Assembly: GCA_026390735.1 (NCBI GenBank)
Contig: JAPLFJ010000003.1
Location: forward strand, 1-64,000
Direction of reading: 5' to 3'
DNA: 64,000 bases
DNA from: Ignavibacteriota bacterium
GTDB lineage: Bacteria; Bacteroidota; Ignavibacteria; Tepidaquicellales; Tepidaquicellaceae
In this document: positions 25,801 through 35,325 of the stretch, piece after piece
Layout: each line of letters opens with the position of its first letter
How positions within the stretch are numbered: position 1 is the first letter of the stretch
Notes under the pieces: generated by a model
Database searches by the model: none
Told to the model about the DNA's origin: nothing
Seen by the model: only the letters and a program-made list of their open reading frames with translations
Made by a program: the position numbers and the translations under genes

Positions 25801-27543
25801 TTATTTAATTAAAATCATTCTTTTAACTTCTGTGAATTTGTTAACTTTTGAAATCTGGTCAAGAGCAACCATTTTATAGAAATATACTCCGCTCGAAAGG
25901 TTGTATACTCCCGAATTGAAGAGATAATTGACAATACCGATAGAAATGTTTTCGTTATTCATTAACGTGGCAACTTCCCTTCCGTTAATATCGAACACCT
26001 TCAGTGTAACGGATGAATTTTCCGGAATTGCAATCCTTATTGTTGTACTCGGATTAAACGGATTCGGGAAATTCTGCATCAGTGCATAATTAACCGGCAC
26101 TTCAGAAGAATTTATAACAGATCCAAACTTTGAGCACTGATTGTACCTTAACCTTATTGTATCACCAGGCATAGGACCAAATCCAAGTCTCGGGTCTATA
26201 CCGCCGCCGTTATTTTCCCAGAAGTGGCAATAACTCATGATTGTGCCTGTTGATGCCTGACTTCCACTGAAGCAACCACCTTCTGCGGTTGTACAGGAAT
26301 CTATAGAAGTGATAGCATTGCTTCTTGTAGGCCACCAGCATGCATGTGTGTGCATAGAACCGAAGTTATGACCGAGTTCGTGAGTTGAAACCATAACTGT
26401 CCAGGAATAAGTAGGAAAGTTATAGTATGTATTTTCTATGTTACAGAATGAGAACCTTCCAGAATGGTCATTTGCATTATAACTCGAACACAGAGTACCA
26501 ATCCATGCAATACCGCCTGCCTGTAAAGGTCTGGTTGTAAGGAACTGAGCCAGGTCTCCGTTAAAATTATCCTGTTTGTTATCACCGAATGCAACAAGGT
26601 ATGCATCTGATTGTGTTAGATTTCTGTACGGGTCTGGGGTTGTATAAACCTGAATTTCAGAAATCTGAACCGGTAAATATTCGTTCTGATAAATTGTTGC
26701 TACTGAGTTGAAATAACCAGTAATATAGTCAGTAACGTTTGCTGTACTCGAACCTTTATCCTGATACATCTGATAATCCGCTTCAATGTATATTTTAACC
26801 GGCAGTCTGCTTGTTACTGCATCTCCGTTACCGTTATGGACAGAAGGATTCTTTCCTGTTTTATAATAATGCATATCCTTGCCGTCAATCTTACAATTGA
26901 AGTTATTCTTTACCAGCAGGTCTTTCTCGTTATACAGTATATAATTTGTGTTGTTGGAATTATCAGATACCGGACCAAGATTAAATGTTCCTTCGCTGCA
27001 GGAGAAAACACCCATAACAAGGTTATCAAACAAACTGATAGCCGCTATAGAATTAGATTCACCGTTTACGATACCTCTGTAATAAATCCCCTTTTTATAA
27101 GATTCCATTCTCTTTCCATTGGCCGAAACCGATGTTGACTTAAAGTCTTTCGGTAACAACTCAACTTCCTGAAGGTCTATAGTCATATTCTTTTTAGAAT
27201 CGACAGGTATTTTGAAGGATAAGTTCTTGTTCCTGGAGTTATTTAAATTTTCTAACCTGGCTTTATCAATTTTAATGTTAACTGCTTTCTTTATGTTAGC
27301 AGAAATATCGCTTTTAGAAAACGGTACATTCTGTATTTCAAATAAGTTTACTTCCGAAAACTTATTCATTGCTTTGCTCTCATTAATCATATCGCTTATT
27401 CTCTGAACAGGGGCGATAGTTTCTTTATTTGTTTTTACCTGTGTTATTCCGACATTCTGCTTACTATCGATGCTGTTGTATAGAAAGACAACAAGAAGAG
27501 TGACGATTGCATAACCCGTAAAGTTCAATATATACTTTTTCAT
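25801..27543 (-). CDS. Secreted M12B-like zinc metalloprotease with T9SS sorting domain
   Basis: About 580 residues from the ATG at 27543, which avoids overlap with the upstream gene; an in-frame ATG at 27579 exists. An N-terminal signal/anchor and a long propeptide-like region lead to the catalytic motif HELGHNFGSMH (HExxHxxGxxH) near residue 390, with downstream Cys residues and a Met-turn-like IMSYCH. The last 85 residues are a T9SS type A sorting domain (QNFPNPFNPSTTI to FTEVKRMILIK). The product is therefore likely exported through the T9SS and anchored at or released from the cell surface. It degrades extracellular protein; substrate unknown. Confidence 0.9.
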   Translation of the reverse strand: MKKYILNFTGYAIVTLLVVFLYNSIDSKQNVGITQVKTNKETIAPVQRISDMINESKAMNKFSEVNLFEIQNVPFSKSDISANIKKAVNIKIDKARLENLNNSRNKNLSFKIPVDSKKNMTIDLQEVELLPKDFKSTSVSANGKRMESYKKGIYYRGIVNGESNSIAAISLFDNLVMGVFSCSEGTFNLGPVSDNSNNTNYILYNEKDLLVKNNFNCKIDGKDMHYYKTGKNPSVHNGNGDAVTSRLPVKIYIEADYQMYQDKGSSTANVTDYITGYFNSVATIYQNEYLPVQISEIQVYTTPDPYRNLTQSDAYLVAFGDNKQDNFNGDLAQFLTTRPLQAGGIAWIGTLCSSYNANDHSGRFSFCNIENTYYNFPTYSWTVMVSTHELGHNFGSMHTHACWWPTRSNAITSIDSCTTAEGGCFSGSQASTGTIMSYCHFWENNGGGIDPRLGFGPMPGDTIRLRYNQCSKFGSVINSSEVPVNYALMQNFPNPFNPSTTIRIAIPENSSVTLKVFDINGREVATLMNNENISIGIVNYLFNSGVYNLSSGVYFYKMVALDQISKVNKFTEVKRMILIK

Positions 27544-27559
27544 GTTTTTTTCCCTTCTT

Positions 27560-27946
27560 TTATTTAGAATATTTATCATAAGTTAAGACACGCTCGATTC
27601 CTGTCGCCGTCAGCACCATTTTATCAACACCATTTATTGCCGTAAAGGCAACGTTGTATGTTACCCCTGAAGCAGTATAAGTAAGAACGCTGTTTGTGTA
27701 GGAATAACTTTTTGTGACCGAAGTAGCTCCCGGACACGTTAAAGTGGCTGTTCCACTGTTAAATACTGCTATTTCCCCGAGACAAACATCCTGAAGGTTT
27801 CCCTGCATTTTTACCAATTTCCAGGTTCCTGCAACATCTCCGGACGAAGCCGTAAGCAACTTCTCACATTCTGCACCCGTAAAAGAAAAGCCAAGTGCTA
27901 CAACAATCAGCAGGTATTTAAACCCCTTTGTAAATTTCTTTGTCAT
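27560..27946 (-). CDS. Lipocalin-like exported protein
   Basis: A 128-residue protein with an N-terminal signal (cleavage near FTGA/EC). GTWKLVKMQGN is the characteristic first strand of lipocalin-like DUF domains, followed by TATLTCPG, YSYTNSVLTY and a final strand IERVLTYDKY. It is likely a small beta-barrel in the periplasm or on the surface; the Cys after the signal might be lipidated, though the lipobox is not typical. First gene of the unit with the metalloprotease. Confidence 0.7.
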   Translation of the reverse strand: MTKKFTKGFKYLLIVVALGFSFTGAECEKLLTASSGDVAGTWKLVKMQGNLQDVCLGEIAVFNSGTATLTCPGATSVTKSYSYTNSVLTYTASGVTYNVAFTAINGVDKMVLTATGIERVLTYDKYSK

Positions 27947-28076
27947 ATTTGTTTTAGGTTATTATTAACAAAATTTATATACTTAATAATTTCTAATTAT
28001 TATCTATATTATAAACATATAATAGTTATTTTGCTTAAAACATTCCATAAAAATCAATAATATTTTGGACTAATAT

Positions 28077-29093
28077 ATGAATTTAATGTTGCTTATAAAA
28101 CACTACAAAAGACTGATTATCTTTGCGTTAATGCTTGTAGTGATTGAAGACGTTGCCTGGATTGTGGAACCGTATATTTTCGGTAAAGTAATCGATGCTG
28201 TTATCGATGTTCAGGTATTTGAGAAAAAAAGCAACATTATTAACAATCCTAACGTAACAGAACAGGACAAAATCAAGCGTCTGCAGGACGAGGATTTGAT
28301 TCCTGATTCACTCGCTAATGAACCGGAAACCCAAAGTCATATATGGGATTCTTTAAAAATATCAATTAAGGAAAACCCCGAGAACACTATATTGTTTCCA
28401 CTTGTATTGTGGATAATTGCATTCGCGATTAATTCAGGAGTCGGAGCATTCAGGCGTTCCATAGACCCAAAGATATTTCTGAGAATATACACAAGAATTG
28501 CAACTTCTATAAGCAGAACTTCAATACTTAAGAAGATATCCATCTCACGAACCACTGCACGCGTGGAATTATCCCAGCAGTTCATAAGTTTTCTGGAATA
28601 CCGTGTGCCTGAAATCATTCAGAATGCTATATCTATCAGCGGAGCGGTTATTGCTCTTTATTTCTTCGACTGGATAATTTCGTTGACATGTTTATTAATA
28701 GTATTACCTATGTACATTATTAATAAACTGTATATGAAGAAAGTAAGTGCTTTGCAGAAGGAATATCACGACAATTACGAAGAGATTTACGATGTATTTT
28801 CAAAGCGCGACCCTGTTCACGTAAGAAACTATTACAACAACCTCGCAAAACCACAGAAAAAGATTGCAAACTGGGGTTCGTTCAACTTCGCCTTTATGCG
28901 TTTCACACTGCTGATAATATTCCTCGTTGTGCTTTATGTTGCCATCGAACTAGACAACTTCAGTGCCGGAGAACTGTACTCAATAGTTGCATACCTCTGG
29001 ACATTCGTTACGGCAACCGAATACATGCCGGAACTCCTGGAGAACTGGTCGTCGATGAAAGATATTGCCAGAAGACTTAAAGAGGAAAATTAA
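28077..29093 (+). CDS. ABC-type six-helix membrane domain without an ATPase
   Basis: A 338-residue protein resembling the transmembrane half of an ABC exporter: helices near residues 12-35, 100-120, 185-225, 275-300 and so on, with a charged insert at about 50-95. It ends with SSMKDIARRLKEEN exactly where an ABC exporter would begin its nucleotide-binding domain. No Walker A, signature or Walker B motif is present and no ATPase gene adjoins. Stand-alone ABC six-helix proteins of this kind exist in Bacteroidota; their role is unknown. Confidence 0.8.
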   Translation: MNLMLLIKHYKRLIIFALMLVVIEDVAWIVEPYIFGKVIDAVIDVQVFEKKSNIINNPNVTEQDKIKRLQDEDLIPDSLANEPETQSHIWDSLKISIKENPENTILFPLVLWIIAFAINSGVGAFRRSIDPKIFLRIYTRIATSISRTSILKKISISRTTARVELSQQFISFLEYRVPEIIQNAISISGAVIALYFFDWIISLTCLLIVLPMYIINKLYMKKVSALQKEYHDNYEEIYDVFSKRDPVHVRNYYNNLAKPQKKIANWGSFNFAFMRFTLLIIFLVVLYVAIELDNFSAGELYSIVAYLWTFVTATEYMPELLENWSSMKDIARRLKEEN

Positions 29094-29185
29094 TTAAAAC
29101 AAATCTGCAGAATATTATTCTTTGCTATTGGTATATTTAATTCCTAATTTGCAATCATCCTGATTATTAAATCAAATAACAAATA

Positions 29186-29848
29186 ATGAGTAAAGTAATA
29201 AAATTCGGGGAAGATGTAGAAGGATACACCATACCTGTTCTGAATGAACGGGAAATAAGAGCGGCAGCAGGGATTCTTTTCTTTGTGGTTCTGATTGCTT
29301 TTATGCAAATCATATTCAGAGAAAACTTTGTTATGATAAAGTATGTAATTACAGCATTCCTGACAGATTTTTTAATCCGCGTATTTATAAATCCAAAGTA
29401 CTCACCAACTTTAATAATAGGGCGTTTGATTGTCAGGAACCAGGTACCCGAATATGTCGGTGCAAAACAAAAGAAGTTTTCCTGGATAATCGGCATAGGT
29501 CTGGCAGGCACAATGTTCATTCATATGGTTATAATTAATGCATACAGCCCGATAACGGGAATTACATGCTTAATCTGTCTTATATTCCTTTTCTTTGAAT
29601 CGGCTTTTGGTATTTGCCTGGGGTGCAAGTTTTATAAATTGCTCTACAAGGAAAAAGCCCAGTACTGTCCGGGTGAAGTCTGTGACATGAAAGCAAAACA
29701 GGATATTCAGAAAACATCCAAAGCTCAGTTGCTTGTAGTGCTCGGGTTTATATTATTTATTCTGTTAACAGTATTTTTATTAAAGGAAAATTTCAGCAGG
29801 AAACCATACGATATATTCAGAATCAACAAGACAACACAAACCGGGTAA
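29186..29848 (+). CDS. DUF4395 membrane protein
   Basis: A 220-residue membrane protein. The first 150 residues match DUF4395: a conserved IPVLNEREIRAAAG opening, then membrane helices, then RVFINPKYSPT, VGAKQKKFSW and ESAFGICLGCKFY, with Cys pairs (CLGC, YCPGEVC) that could bind metal or form disulfides. The C-terminal 60 residues add one more helix. Homologues are often near thiol or sulfur-handling genes, but none is visible here. Confidence 0.85.
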   Translation: MSKVIKFGEDVEGYTIPVLNEREIRAAAGILFFVVLIAFMQIIFRENFVMIKYVITAFLTDFLIRVFINPKYSPTLIIGRLIVRNQVPEYVGAKQKKFSWIIGIGLAGTMFIHMVIINAYSPITGITCLICLIFLFFESAFGICLGCKFYKLLYKEKAQYCPGEVCDMKAKQDIQKTSKAQLLVVLGFILFILLTVFLLKENFSRKPYDIFRINKTTQTG

Positions 29849-30009
29849 TATCACCAACAATACTCCGTCCGTTTTGCTTTAAAAACAAGCGAAATGGATG
29901 AAAAAACAAAGCCATTTAGCGGAGCATTATGCTTTACAATTGGCAAATATAATTCTTACCTTTAAGATGTAAGGAATTCTCCCATTTAAAATAATTTAAA
30001 TATATACAT

Positions 30010-30276
30010 ATGAGAAGAATCACGGAAGATATACTGTACGGTAAGTTCAATCATTTAAGACACAAATGCCCTTCTGACATTACAGATTTAGTTTTTCTGG
30101 AAATTGAAAAAGACTATGTTGCACGATACAATCATCTTGCAAGCGAAAGTACACCGGAAGCACTTAACAAAGTAATCGGCAAGTACATAAAATCATACTG
30201 GCATCTTAAAAACATTGGCACTTGTGACGAACCAAAGAGTAAATTATTAAAAGTTTATACAAAACATTCTAACTGA
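30010..30276 (+). CDS. Small protein of unknown function
   Basis: An 88-residue soluble protein, rich in His, Lys and Asp, without signal or membrane helix. It holds a stretch SDITDLVFLEIEKDYVARYN and two Cys (HKCPS, GTCDEP). No family is recognised. It is followed by a good terminator and appears monocistronic. The coherent start and terminator support a real gene. Confidence 0.6.
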   Translation: MRRITEDILYGKFNHLRHKCPSDITDLVFLEIEKDYVARYNHLASESTPEALNKVIGKYIKSYWHLKNIGTCDEPKSKLLKVYTKHSN

Positions 30277-30280
30277 TTTA

Positions 30281-30300
30281 AAGGGGACTCTCCCCTTTTT
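30281..30300 (+). terminator. Rho-independent terminator
   Basis: AAGGGGA (30281-30287) pairs with TCCCCTT (30291-30297) over a three-base loop, followed by TTT. It comes four bases after the stop at 30276. Confidence 0.8.
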
Positions 30301-30474
30301 ACGGGCCAAGGGAATAATAAAAGTTTAAGCCCGCGGATTTATCCGGGGATAGATACTTATATACATAATCCGCGCAAATCCTCCAGGCATTTTAATTATG
30401 AACTATTAATGCTGTTTCTGCATTAACACTTCAGGGATAAATACAGGTTTTTCTTTACATTCAAAATCAATTTA

Positions 30475-31095
30475 ATGGATCTATATTATTTACAATGGAT
30501 AGGGTATACTGCGTCTGCAGTAATTGCAGTATCAATGACGATGAGTTCAATCATCAAGTTCAGGTGGATTAACATAACAGGAGCTTTAACATTCTGCACA
30601 TACGGATTCCTCATAAAAGCATACCCTGTGGGTATTCTGAACGGGTTTATTGTGTTAGTGGATATTTATTACCTGATTCATATCTACTCAAAGAATGAAA
30701 AGTTTGAGATACTCGAAATTAATTCAAGCAGCGTATATTTAAAAAGGTTTCTTAAGTTTCACAACGCAAGGATTCAGAAGATACTTCCGGGTTTTGCTTA
30801 CAATCCTGACCTGAACACTGTTAGTTTTTTCATACTGAGGGATATGGCAATTGCGGGATTATTTCTTGCACACAGGGAAAATGACAATGTACTTAAAGTC
30901 GGACTGGATTATGTACTTCCTCAGTTCAAGGATTTCAAGAACGGGAAGCACGTTTACTTCAACCTGAATCAGTATTTTATAGACGCAGGTTATACGAGTG
31001 TATTGGCAGAGAGCAAAAACGAAAGTTACATTAAGTATCTTAAAAAACTTGGGTTCAGCGAAACAGGCGAGGGTGCGTTTTCCAGGGAACTGTAG
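30475..31095 (+). CDS. YgjV-like membrane domain fused to a possible GNAT-like C-terminus
   Basis: A 206-residue protein. Residues 1-78 resemble the small YgjV/PQ-loop-type inner-membrane family: three helices with QWIGYTASAVIAVSMTMSS and GALTFCTYGFLIKAYPVGILNGFIV. The soluble remainder contains FFILRDMAIAGLFLA and ends AESKNESYIKYLKKLGFSE, which resembles the last helix and strand of a GNAT acetyltransferase. The fusion is an inference from pattern. The function is unknown. It converges on the DMT transporter gene. Confidence 0.7.
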   Translation: MDLYYLQWIGYTASAVIAVSMTMSSIIKFRWINITGALTFCTYGFLIKAYPVGILNGFIVLVDIYYLIHIYSKNEKFEILEINSSSVYLKRFLKFHNARIQKILPGFAYNPDLNTVSFFILRDMAIAGLFLAHRENDNVLKVGLDYVLPQFKDFKNGKHVYFNLNQYFIDAGYTSVLAESKNESYIKYLKKLGFSETGEGAFSREL

Positions 31096-31096
31096 A

Positions 31097-31981
31097 TTAA
31101 CTTATCTGTCCTGTGTTTTTCTTTAACGGCAGAAAGTTATGTATTAAGATTGCGGCAAAGATAATGACGCCGCCGATTACTGCTGTAGTTGCGGGCACTT
31201 CACCGACTCCGAAGAAAACCCAGATGGGATTAAAGATAGCTTCAAGCATTCCGATAATCATAGATTCAGTTGCAGACACATATTTTATTCCGATGTTGAA
31301 TATGAAATAACTCACACCTATCTGCACAACCCCCATATACAATAACACATAGAACTGAGTTGATGACACGGCAATCTCATTAAAGATAAAAGGAAAGCAG
31401 ATAATCCCCACCAATAAATTTCCGTAGATTATACTTATGATGGTGTTTTCATTACCGAGAGTTTTCTTCCACTTAATAAACAATGAGAACATCGCAAAAC
31501 ATATACCTGCTGCTATTGCAATCAGGTTACCGTATATGTTCCCTATTTCAAGTTTCCCCATAAAGAAAAGTGCCATTCCGCTTATACAGATTACGATAGT
31601 GATTAAATCTTTTCTGCGGAATTTTGTTTTCAGGAAAAACGGTTCGAGGAAAAGCAGATAGATTGGTGCTGTGAACTGTAGAAAGATTGCGTTAGCAGAA
31701 GTAGTGAGTTTATTAGCGACAACAAAGAAGATTAATATTCCTGCATAGAACAGCGATGCAAGTACGGTAAGTTTATCAAATTCAAACTTAATGGTCCTGT
31801 GTTTTCCGTACGAAATAATCAGAAGAGTTACGGCTGCGATTAAAGAACGATAGAAAGAAATCTGATAAGCATTAAGTGTAAGGATTTTAATAAACAGTCC
31901 GCTTGAACTCCAGAGGAATGCAGTGATGGCAATATAAACCAGTCCTTTTCTGTGCAGAGGTATTTTCTCGTGAAAGTTCAT
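31097..31981 (-). CDS. DMT-superfamily (EamA) transporter
   Basis: A 294-residue protein with ten hydrophobic helices in two EamA halves. It opens KGLVYIAITAFLWSSSGLFIK and the second half contains GNLIAIAAGICFAMFSLF. A conserved helix-4-type motif, ANKLTTSANAIFLQFTAPIY, is present. It probably exports or imports a small metabolite such as an amino acid; specificity is not visible. It lies 46 bases beyond the threonine-dehydrogenase stop, separated by a terminator. Confidence 0.9.
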   Translation of the reverse strand: MNFHEKIPLHRKGLVYIAITAFLWSSSGLFIKILTLNAYQISFYRSLIAAVTLLIISYGKHRTIKFEFDKLTVLASLFYAGILIFFVVANKLTTSANAIFLQFTAPIYLLFLEPFFLKTKFRRKDLITIVICISGMALFFMGKLEIGNIYGNLIAIAAGICFAMFSLFIKWKKTLGNENTIISIIYGNLLVGIICFPFIFNEIAVSSTQFYVLLYMGVVQIGVSYFIFNIGIKYVSATESMIIGMLEAIFNPIWVFFGVGEVPATTAVIGGVIIFAAILIHNFLPLKKNTGQIS

Positions 31982-31992
31982 CCGTATTAAAA

Positions 31993-32016
31993 GGCCGCAG
32001 TGTTTATACTGCGGCC
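31993..32016 (-). terminator. Rho-independent terminator after tdh
   Basis: GGCCGCAGT (31993-32001) pairs with ACTGCGGCC (32008-32016) over a six-base loop. On the minus strand it is followed by TTTTAATAC. It closes the gene ending at 32027. Confidence 0.85.
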
Positions 32017-32026
32017 GTGATTAAAA

Positions 32027-32977
32027 CTATTTCTTTAATTTCTTGCCAACTTCTTCGAGCATAACCTTAGTCATCTTCGCAAGGTCGTATTCATACTTGC
32101 AGTCCCAGTCTTTGCGAGCGACACTGTCATCAATGCTTGCAGGCCAGGATTCAGCAATCTTCTGTCTGAAATCAGGTTTATATGTCATCTGAAAATCAGG
32201 AATATGCGTTTTCACTTCCACCGCTATTTCTTTAGGGTTAAAACTGATACCGCCAAGGTTATAACTTGAACGGATAGTTAGTTTATCTGCATCGGCTTCC
32301 ATAAGTTTGATTGTAGATTCGATAGCATCGGGCATAAACATCATCGGAAGACTTGCATCTTCTTTAAGGAAACACTCATACTTCTTGTCTTTAACTGCAT
32401 CGAAGAATATCTCGACTGCATAATCCGTAGTACCGCCGCCTGCTTCAGTTTTATAACTGATAAGACCGGGATAACGGATGCTTCTTACGTCGAGTCCGTA
32501 TTTATTGTAATAATACTCGCACCATCTTTCCCCTGCCTGTTTGGAAATACCGTAAACAGTAGAAGGTTCCATAACAGTTAACTGAGGAGTATTCATTCTC
32601 GGAGTTGTCGGTCCGAAGACTGCGATAGAACTCGGCCAGAAGATTTTCTTTAAACCGATTTCTCTTCCAAGGTCGAGAACGTTAAGCACGCTGCGCATAT
32701 TAATATCCCACGCCTGAAGAGGAAGTTTCTCGGCATTGCCCGAAAGCACTGCGGCAAGATGATAAACCTGTGTGATTTTATTGCGGATAACGAAATGAAT
32801 CAGGTTCTTTTCATTCATCACATCGAGAATCTGAAACGGACCACCTTCAACTACGTCTTTAGGTGCCTGTTTAATATCTGTAGCAAAAACGTTATCCTCA
32901 CCGTAATTCTTTCTTAAAGCTAAAGTCAGTTCAGAGCCAATCTGGCCTGCTGACCCGATAACTAATATCTTTTCCAT
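32027..32977 (-). CDS. tdh: NAD-dependent epimerase-type L-threonine 3-dehydrogenase
   Basis: A 316-residue extended SDR enzyme. The Rossmann motif is GSAGQIGSELT. Catalytic residues lie in WPSSIAVFGPTTP (Ser) and YGISKQAGE (YxxxK). RYPGLISYKTEAGGGTTDYA and the C-terminal WPASIDDSVARKDWDCKYEYDL segment are characteristic of the short-chain-type threonine dehydrogenases of Bacteroidota. It oxidises threonine to 2-amino-3-oxobutyrate. A kbl-type partner gene is not visible in the window. Confidence 0.9.
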   Translation of the reverse strand: MEKILVIGSAGQIGSELTLALRKNYGEDNVFATDIKQAPKDVVEGGPFQILDVMNEKNLIHFVIRNKITQVYHLAAVLSGNAEKLPLQAWDINMRSVLNVLDLGREIGLKKIFWPSSIAVFGPTTPRMNTPQLTVMEPSTVYGISKQAGERWCEYYYNKYGLDVRSIRYPGLISYKTEAGGGTTDYAVEIFFDAVKDKKYECFLKEDASLPMMFMPDAIESTIKLMEADADKLTIRSSYNLGGISFNPKEIAVEVKTHIPDFQMTYKPDFRQKIAESWPASIDDSVARKDWDCKYEYDLAKMTKVMLEEVGKKLKK

Positions 32978-33018
32978 ATAAATTATATAATAAGATTAAA
33001 GTAGATTTCTTAATGCAA

Positions 33019-35112
33019 CTATCTGACTTTAGAATAGAACTTCTCGTGATACTCTTTTACCATTCTGCCTGTGTTAAATTCAGGAGTCAGTTCGGAAATA
33101 GAGCCACGCATCATATTCACCCATTTAACAGGAATACCTTTTTCATCTCTGTCGTAGAACATAGGAATAATTTCGTTTTCAAGAGTATCGTATAAAGACT
33201 TACTTTCGAACTCATTCACTTCTTCATCCGAGGCAGTATCATAATTTTCCGGACTTGCGATTTCCCATCCTGTATTCTTCTTATAACCCTCAACCCACCA
33301 TCCGTCGAGGATAGAAAGGTTCAGACCGCCGTTTGCGATTACCTTCATACCACTCGTACCTGATGCTTCGAGAGGTTTACGCGGATTGTTCAGCCACACA
33401 TCACAGCCGCTGACGAGTCTCTTAGCAACTTCCATATCATAGTTATCGAGGAATATAACATTATTCTTAAAACCGTTACTGCTGGCAAACTTCAGAATCT
33501 CGTGAATGAAATTCTTTCCGCCGTCATCTTTCGGATGTGCCTTACCAGAGAAAATAAACTGTACTTTGTGTTTCTTATCTTCGAGTATTTTCTGCAGTCT
33601 TTCAAGGTCACGCATTACGAGAGTTCCGCGCTTATATGTTGCAAACCTTCTTGCGAAGCCGATTGTTAAAGCGGTATCGTCTAGAAGGAACTGTGCCTCA
33701 GCAATCTTTTCTTCACTTTCGTGATGAACTCTTACTTTATCAATCACTCTTTCGCGGACGAAACTGACGAGTTTCTTTCTGTTCTTATTTCTAAGAGACC
33801 AGAGAGTTTCATCGGGCAATTCCGATATCTTCTTCCAGATGTTATCTACATCAATCCAGTCATTACCAAAATTCTTCCTGTAAACTTTTTCCGAGACACC
33901 TGAAAGATACGTCTTTGTATGAACTCCGTTAGTTATAGAGTCAATCTGTGTACGGGTTTCAGGCAACGCCCACATCTTACGTGATATTTCGCCGTGAAGT
34001 TTGCTGACACCGTTAACAAAATTGGAATTATTGATGGCAAGGTATGCCATGTTAAAATTATCACCCATAGACTGTCCGTAGAGATTATTTCCTTCCTCGA
34101 ACAACCTGTTGAAGTCAATCTTTAAATCTTCCGCTGCATAAGCACCGAAGTACTTTTCGAACATCCATTTCGGGAATATATCAATCCCCGCCGGAACTGG
34201 AGTATGCGTGGTAAATATGTTTGAATAGTAGCATAAATCCTTTGCTTCTTTGAAGCCGATGCCATGCTTCGTCATTGTATTCTTAATCCTCTCGAAAGTA
34301 AGGAATGCAGAGTGGCCTTCGTTAATATGGAATGCCTTTGCCTCGATACCGAGTGCTTCAAGCACCTTCATTCCGCCGATTCCGAGGAGTATTTCCTGAA
34401 GTATTCTCTTCTCAGCTTCACCACCGTAAAGAATATCCGTTACACGTTTATCATCAACATTATTCTCAGAAACAAAAGTATCGAGCATATAAAGTTTAAC
34501 TCGTCCAACATTTAACTCCCAGATTTGCGCATAGAGTTTTCTTCCCGGTAAATCGATAGTGATTTTCACAGGCCTGTATTCTTCGTCGAGCACGAGTCTC
34601 ATAGGCATAGAATCGAAATTGCTCAGTTCATAAAGTTCAGACTGACGGTTATCGTCAGTAATCACCTGCCTGAAATAGCCGTATGAATAAGCAAGGCCCA
34701 CTGCGACAAGCGGGATACCTAAATCCGAAGCCGACTTAAGATGGTCGCCTGAGAGTGTTCCGAGGCCTCCTGAATAGAACCTCAGGCTTTTAGCGAGTCC
34801 GTATTCTGCGGATAGGTAACAAATCTCCGGTTTATCTGTTTTATAATATTTCTTCTCAAAATAAGTTTCTCTGGAAGTAATGTATTTTCTGTATTCTCTG
34901 TATAGGTTATGGATTCTGTATCTTAAATTGCGTTTCTCAATCACTTCGAACAGGTATTCCCTGTCTATAGCATTAATAAACTTAACGGGATTTTTGGAAG
35001 ACCACTTCCAGTAATCCTTATTAATTTCTTCCATAATTTCGTGGAAATCATTGTTCCAGGTCCAGTATAAATTATTCGATAACTCTCTTAACTGATTTAA
35101 AATCTCCTGCAT
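33019..35112 (-). CDS. glgP: Alpha-glucan phosphorylase
   Basis: A 697-residue enzyme releasing glucose-1-phosphate from glycogen or maltodextrin. The first about 100 residues form the DUF3417-type N-terminal region (LRELSNNLYWTWNND). Then come AFHINEGHSAFL and PRKPLEASGTSGMKVIANG (active-site Lys for pyridoxal phosphate), followed by LDGWWVEGY. The length and motifs match the Thermotoga/archaeal-type branch rather than the E. coli MalP type. Together with glgA it indicates glycogen turnover. A candidate promoter lies about 50 bases upstream. Confidence 0.93.
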   Translation of the reverse strand: MQEILNQLRELSNNLYWTWNNDFHEIMEEINKDYWKWSSKNPVKFINAIDREYLFEVIEKRNLRYRIHNLYREYRKYITSRETYFEKKYYKTDKPEICYLSAEYGLAKSLRFYSGGLGTLSGDHLKSASDLGIPLVAVGLAYSYGYFRQVITDDNRQSELYELSNFDSMPMRLVLDEEYRPVKITIDLPGRKLYAQIWELNVGRVKLYMLDTFVSENNVDDKRVTDILYGGEAEKRILQEILLGIGGMKVLEALGIEAKAFHINEGHSAFLTFERIKNTMTKHGIGFKEAKDLCYYSNIFTTHTPVPAGIDIFPKWMFEKYFGAYAAEDLKIDFNRLFEEGNNLYGQSMGDNFNMAYLAINNSNFVNGVSKLHGEISRKMWALPETRTQIDSITNGVHTKTYLSGVSEKVYRKNFGNDWIDVDNIWKKISELPDETLWSLRNKNRKKLVSFVRERVIDKVRVHHESEEKIAEAQFLLDDTALTIGFARRFATYKRGTLVMRDLERLQKILEDKKHKVQFIFSGKAHPKDDGGKNFIHEILKFASSNGFKNNVIFLDNYDMEVAKRLVSGCDVWLNNPRKPLEASGTSGMKVIANGGLNLSILDGWWVEGYKKNTGWEIASPENYDTASDEEVNEFESKSLYDTLENEIIPMFYDRDEKGIPVKWVNMMRGSISELTPEFNTGRMVKEYHEKFYSKVR

Positions 35113-35161
35113 AAAGTCCTTTTATGTTTTAACTGTTGCTGTTTTTATAGGTTTTAAAAAA

Positions 35162-35169
35162 CAAAGATA
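35162..35169 (-). promoter_or_regulatory. Candidate -7 element upstream of glgP
   Basis: On the minus strand TATCTTTG fits TAnnTTTG. No clear TTG lies at the expected spacing, so only the -7 element is proposed. It is 50 bases upstream of the start. Confidence 0.35.
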
Positions 35170-35268
35170 CATCTAAAAATAATATTAAACTATTGAATAA
35201 TATAAAATTTCAGAAATCGGAAAATTGACTATATTATTTGCAAGAATACGATTAGTGTTTCTATATAA

Positions 35269-35299
35269 AAAGACCCTGATTCAGTAAAACAGGGTCTTT
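35269..35299 (-). terminator. Rho-independent terminator
   Basis: AAAGACCCTG (35269-35278) pairs with CAGGGTCTTT (35290-35299) over an eleven-base loop. On the minus strand it runs into TTTTTATATAG. It closes the gene ending at 35326. Confidence 0.85.
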
Positions 35300-35325
35300 A
35301 AATTCATTCCATTATAATTGTGTAA

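Noticed and set aside
28056-28067. Promoter upstream of the ABC membrane-domain gene
   Set aside because: ATATTTTG there is close to TAnnTTTG but not a match, and no TTG lies at proper spacing.
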